DNA from: Guillardia theta CCMP2712
Taxonomy: Eukaryota; Cryptophyceae; Pyrenomonadales; Geminigeraceae
DNA length: 64,000 bases
Assembly (NCBI RefSeq): GCF_000315625.1
Contig: NW_005434606.1
Coordinates: 1-64,000 of the forward strand
Direction of reading: 5' to 3'
Shown here: positions 60,869 through 64,000 of the stretch, piece after piece
Position numbering within the stretch: position 1 is the first letter of the stretch
How the letters are laid out: each line of letters opens with the position of its first letter
Notes under the pieces: model-generated
What the model was told of the DNA's origin: nothing
The model's input: only the letters and a program-made list of their open reading frames with translations
Databases searched by the model: none
Made by a program: the position numbers and the translations under genes

Positions 60869-61791
60869 CAGTCAGAACAGAATCAAACAGATCTATTGGG
60901 AAGGGATCAAAGGGTTTGGCCATCAAAGGCAGGAAAATGTGGAGGGGAGAAAGCAGAGCGTGACAGAAGAGGAGCAAAAGAGCAGAGCTAAAAGTCAGCA
61001 AAGAACGATGAAGAGAGGCAGATCCAGCACACATCAAGCAAGGACGGGGAGAAAATCAGCAGAGGACAGGACAGGACGGGACGGGACGGGACACGACAGG
61101 ACGGGACAGGACAGGATACGACACGACACGACACGATAGGTGGGGAGGAGAGGGGATAAGAGAAGAGGAGAGGAGAGGAGAGGAGAGGAGAGGAGAAGAT
61201 TTATAGGCGGGAGAGGACACGAAAGGGGGAGGGGGAGGGTGGCTCAGGAACGAGTGAAAGTGCAGAGGGTGGAGCGATATTTGTTGTACGACGAAAGGAG
61301 CAACAAGGGGTGTGTTTGAGGTAATTTGTACGGGTAGTCAGAAATGCAGCAAAGTGGGTTTGTGGGTGGGGGTAGAGTCCGCAAGCGTTGCATGTTGCTG
61401 GGAATCAAACTTGAACCGTTGCGAGTTGCTAGGAAGGTTTTGCTTAGGGGGTAGGGGTATCGTTTTTTTTACCTTGTCATATTTCTGGTTGAGCCTAGCA
61501 AGCAGGGGGTCAAAACCTGGTAAAGAGGAGGGGGTGGGTGGGGGTAATGTAGTTCCACAGGGGTGGGGGTGGATGGATGCGAGCTAGGTGGGTGCGGGTG
61601 GATTTCGGGATGTCGTAGAGGGGGGGAGGAGAGGAGGGAGGAGTAGCGAGTGAGAAGAGAGGAGTGAAAGTGTGGATGCTTGCTTCTGATGATGATCTGT
61701 GAACAGATGCTGGAGAAGAAGCGCAGAGGACCCAAGGAAGCAATGCACGCACACTGATAAGGCTAGTCCTTAACTCAGAGCAACTAGACCC
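60869..61791. repeat. Divergent intergenic region with purine-rich repeats
   Basis: Between the divergent giant genes. It includes GGGACGGGACAGGAC-type repeats (about 61064-61138), a GAGAG pentamer run (about 61160-61196) and a G-rich GGGTGGGGGT block (about 61340-61640) that is the reverse-orientation equivalent of the C-rich blocks elsewhere. Both promoters should lie here. Confidence 0.6.
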
Positions 61792-64000
61792 ATGCCGTCG
61801 ATTCTCTTCCTGTTTTCTCAAGTAAATTCCTCGGATGACGCAAAAATCACAGTGGAAGGGGACACGATCGACGTAAAGAATAAATCTTTCGTGCTTTATA
61901 GGCTGAAGGGCAAAGGACTCTTGCAAAGTTTGGCAGAAGTATTGATGAAATACTACAATTGTTCTGTCAGTTTTCATGACGGTACTCAGAGTAGAGAATT
62001 CCAGCTTTCCCTGCCGAAAAAAGTTGATTTAAATATCTGTATTGTTCGGGGGGCATCGGAGTTTGCTTCTTCCAATGGCTTGTCTCATGCATTTTGCTCT
62101 TGGTGTTCTCAAAATCTGATGAGCAATGATATCAAGCTAGTTCGCCAAAAACTGGAATTGGTGTTTGACACAGACAGGAACTGTTCTGTAGTCGTGCTGG
62201 AGGGATCTAAAGGTAATGTGACTGGCCCAATACGTTTCTGTGACGTGCTCACGTCGGATGAATTTTCATCACAAGTCATCTGTGACATTTTCAATCGTCC
62301 GGAGATGTCTTTGTCCCGATCCATTGCACTTTTCTCGGCGAAACTGAGAAGTCTGATAGCCTGGACACCACTTCACGCAGTTTTTCATCAGCACATAGTT
62401 CATGACTTTAGCTCTTGCATGAGCAAGGCTGAGCGCAAATCAATCATCGACTCTATTTCACCTACTCAATTGGATACAGTGTTTGACACCCTCAGGCTCC
62501 CTCAATATGTGAGAATTTTCCTGGCCTTCACTTCGTCCTACTTCTCATCAGCATTTGATAGCGAACTTGAAAAACTTGTTTTGACAGACTGCCCTGATTC
62601 TTTCAATGGTGATCAAGACTTCGCCCTGCTGGCGGTGATGATAGATTCTTACATGCTGTTGGCTCAGAAAAGGACCTTCAGAGAAACAATTCGGCATGTC
62701 AAGGTCGCGGGATCATTTTCAGTCGCTGCACTCGCAACGGTACTGAATGTGAGAGATCAACCTACTGGACGACTTGAGGTGATGCTGACTCCGAGAGTAG
62801 ATTTTAACTCGGTACAACTCCAATCAGTCAATTCGTTTCTGACTTCTTTTTCTGGAACACGTTCACATTCAAGAATTCTTTCAACGTTTGTCTCAATATT
62901 GAATAGATGTTGTGCGCAAATGATCCTAACGACTGGACCCTCAGACGCATGGAGCATTTTCAATCCAATACTTTCCGTCAATCAAATCATTGAAAATACA
63001 ATCAAAGCAAGAAACAAAACAAGACTGATAGATGTCATTGGTGAGCTGCAAACCTTGAGTACCAAAGACAAGAATTTCCTCAATAACAACATTAATGGCG
63101 TCTCAAATGCTATGGTAAGGATGAGCAAGTGCGAAATCGAACGTAGATACTTGAGGTCGTTTCTTAGGAACATGCAAGTTGCAAAGCTAGAAAGGAACTT
63201 CGAAGAGTTTAATTTTGTTCACTTCTGTGACCAAGAGCACTTCTGTCAATTGATCAAGCAAAATGACTGGCTTCTGAATGCAGATGAAGCATTTATTGAT
63301 TGGCCCTTGCTGCTCTCACAACAGTCTGAAAATCAAAAATTGTTCGCTCTCCACTACATCGAGAACTGGCTGGCAAACAAGCTGCCAGAAGTCACTCGAT
63401 TCTTGCAATCACTGAGCAACTTGCGATATTCTCCATGGACTAAAACTGAAACGAAGATTGATCAATTTGCGATAAGCCCTGAATTGTACCTGACATTTCA
63501 AGAACTTTATGATTATTGTGTTTGTAATGTCAAACTATCGGATGCCAGGGGAGCATTGGGCGATTTGAATGTGATTTTTCTGCTCCGAAACCATCAGCTC
63601 TGGTCTTCAAAGTTGGTTTCAGCAATATTAAAGTCTCGTCCCCTAGAGCACCTGAGTACCGATCTCAGAAACGAGCGCATTTCTATACCGATAACTTTCA
63701 TACGATTCTTGACCACAGAAACAGAGGCCGATGCGAAATCGAACAATACAAACTTTGGCGCATGGTATGGTGAAAAGCTGCGAATGAAACAGACGGCAAA
63801 GAGTTTTGAGATTTTTCTGCCGCCGAAGGATGTTGCCGAGCAGACGAAAGCGAGCACCGCATTCCGGGATTGGTTGAAACGAACTGTCAGTCATGTGGAG
63901 ACAGAAGCAACAAAAAACCATTTCAAACTTCTTCAAGACAGACTTAGATCTGCACAGCTGATGACCTTTCCTGAATGCTACATTTCTGCCGACAATAATG
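61792..64000 (+). CDS. Large protein of unknown family, truncated by the window edge
   Basis: From the ATG at 61792 the frame is open without a stop for 736 codons to the last base of the window. An in-frame TAA at 61771-61773 precedes it and the ATG is the first in frame. It begins MPSILFLFSQVNSSDDAKI; later KSFVLYRLKGKGLLQSLAEV, IIENTIKARNKTRLIDVIG and LPPKDVAEQTKAS. The composition is normal, with balanced hydrophobic and charged residues and no low complexity, and such length strongly indicates coding. No domain is recognised in the visible part. It is divergent from the giant vWA/AAA+ gene, about 1.1 kb away. The motif GKGLLQSLAEVL loosely resembles GQGFMESAEVI at residues about 642-652 of that protein, so a distant relationship is possible but unproven. 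An upstream exon cannot be excluded. Confidence 0.8.
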   Translation, partial: MPSILFLFSQVNSSDDAKITVEGDTIDVKNKSFVLYRLKGKGLLQSLAEVLMKYYNCSVSFHDGTQSREFQLSLPKKVDLNICIVRGASEFASSNGLSHAFCSWCSQNLMSNDIKLVRQKLELVFDTDRNCSVVVLEGSKGNVTGPIRFCDVLTSDEFSSQVICDIFNRPEMSLSRSIALFSAKLRSLIAWTPLHAVFHQHIVHDFSSCMSKAERKSIIDSISPTQLDTVFDTLRLPQYVRIFLAFTSSYFSSAFDSELEKLVLTDCPDSFNGDQDFALLAVMIDSYMLLAQKRTFRETIRHVKVAGSFSVAALATVLNVRDQPTGRLEVMLTPRVDFNSVQLQSVNSFLTSFSGTRSHSRILSTFVSILNRCCAQMILTTGPSDAWSIFNPILSVNQIIENTIKARNKTRLIDVIGELQTLSTKDKNFLNNNINGVSNAMVRMSKCEIERRYLRSFLRNMQVAKLERNFEEFNFVHFCDQEHFCQLIKQNDWLLNADEAFIDWPLLLSQQSENQKLFALHYIENWLANKLPEVTRFLQSLSNLRYSPWTKTETKIDQFAISPELYLTFQELYDYCVCNVKLSDARGALGDLNVIFLLRNHQLWSSKLVSAILKSRPLEHLSTDLRNERISIPITFIRFLTTETEADAKSNNTNFGAWYGEKLRMKQTAKSFEIFLPPKDVAEQTKASTAFRDWLKRTVSHVETEATKNHFKLLQDRLRSAQLMTFPECYISADNN

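Overview
This is the left end of a nuclear chromosome (or telomere-capped contig) of a microbial eukaryote. It opens with about 320 bases of CCCTAAA (plant-type) telomere repeat. The genes have many short GT-AG introns, several of them only 40-50 nt. The products are eukaryotic: a myosin heavy chain, ORC4, a BTB-MYB factor, HMG-box and LOTUS-like proteins, and two type II membrane carbohydrate-type enzymes. An algal protist, for example a cryptophyte-like genome, would fit, but that is an inference. Two N gaps (24070-24868 and 40321-40420) show it is a draft scaffold.

Layout. 1-330 telomere, then gene-poor subtelomere. 3266-10035 (-) myosin. 11197-12546 (-) membrane-anchored SGNH/PC-esterase-like protein. 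14099-17470 (+) PDZ-like/EF-hand protein. 17641-19245 (-) Golgi-type glycosyltransferase-like protein. 20149-21841 (+) HMG-box-like gene with an internal three-copy tandem duplication. 22247-23291 (-) RG-rich LOTUS/OST-HTH-like protein. 23.8-27.1 kb: GC-rich island, 799-base gap and C-rich intergenic DNA. 27645-30547 (+) mini-exon gene for a disordered protein. 32329-33894 (+) BTB plus two-repeat MYB fusion. 34284-35673 (+) SAM methyltransferase. 37316-37953 (+) 3' exons of an unknown gene. 38188-43747 (-) ORC4, with two exons of a FEN1 flap nuclease lying on the opposite strand inside one of its introns. 43.9-48.1 kb: GC-rich islands and one small gene. 48248-60688 (-) a single gene of four exons for a 4,079-residue vWA plus AAA+ protein. 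61792-64000 (+) a long open frame running off the right edge.

The most notable items are the giant vWA/AAA+ gene, assembled here by joining three long open frames through in-phase introns; the BTB-MYB fusion; and the FEN1 fragment inside ORC4, which is flanked by matching (TCC)n tracts and a 100-N gap and so may be an assembly artefact. Seven GC-rich islands full of short palindromes, three of them followed by CCCACC-rich tracts, are not explained by any gene. No operon-like logic is expected. ORC4 and FEN1 both belong to DNA replication, but their juxtaposition here should not be read as functional.
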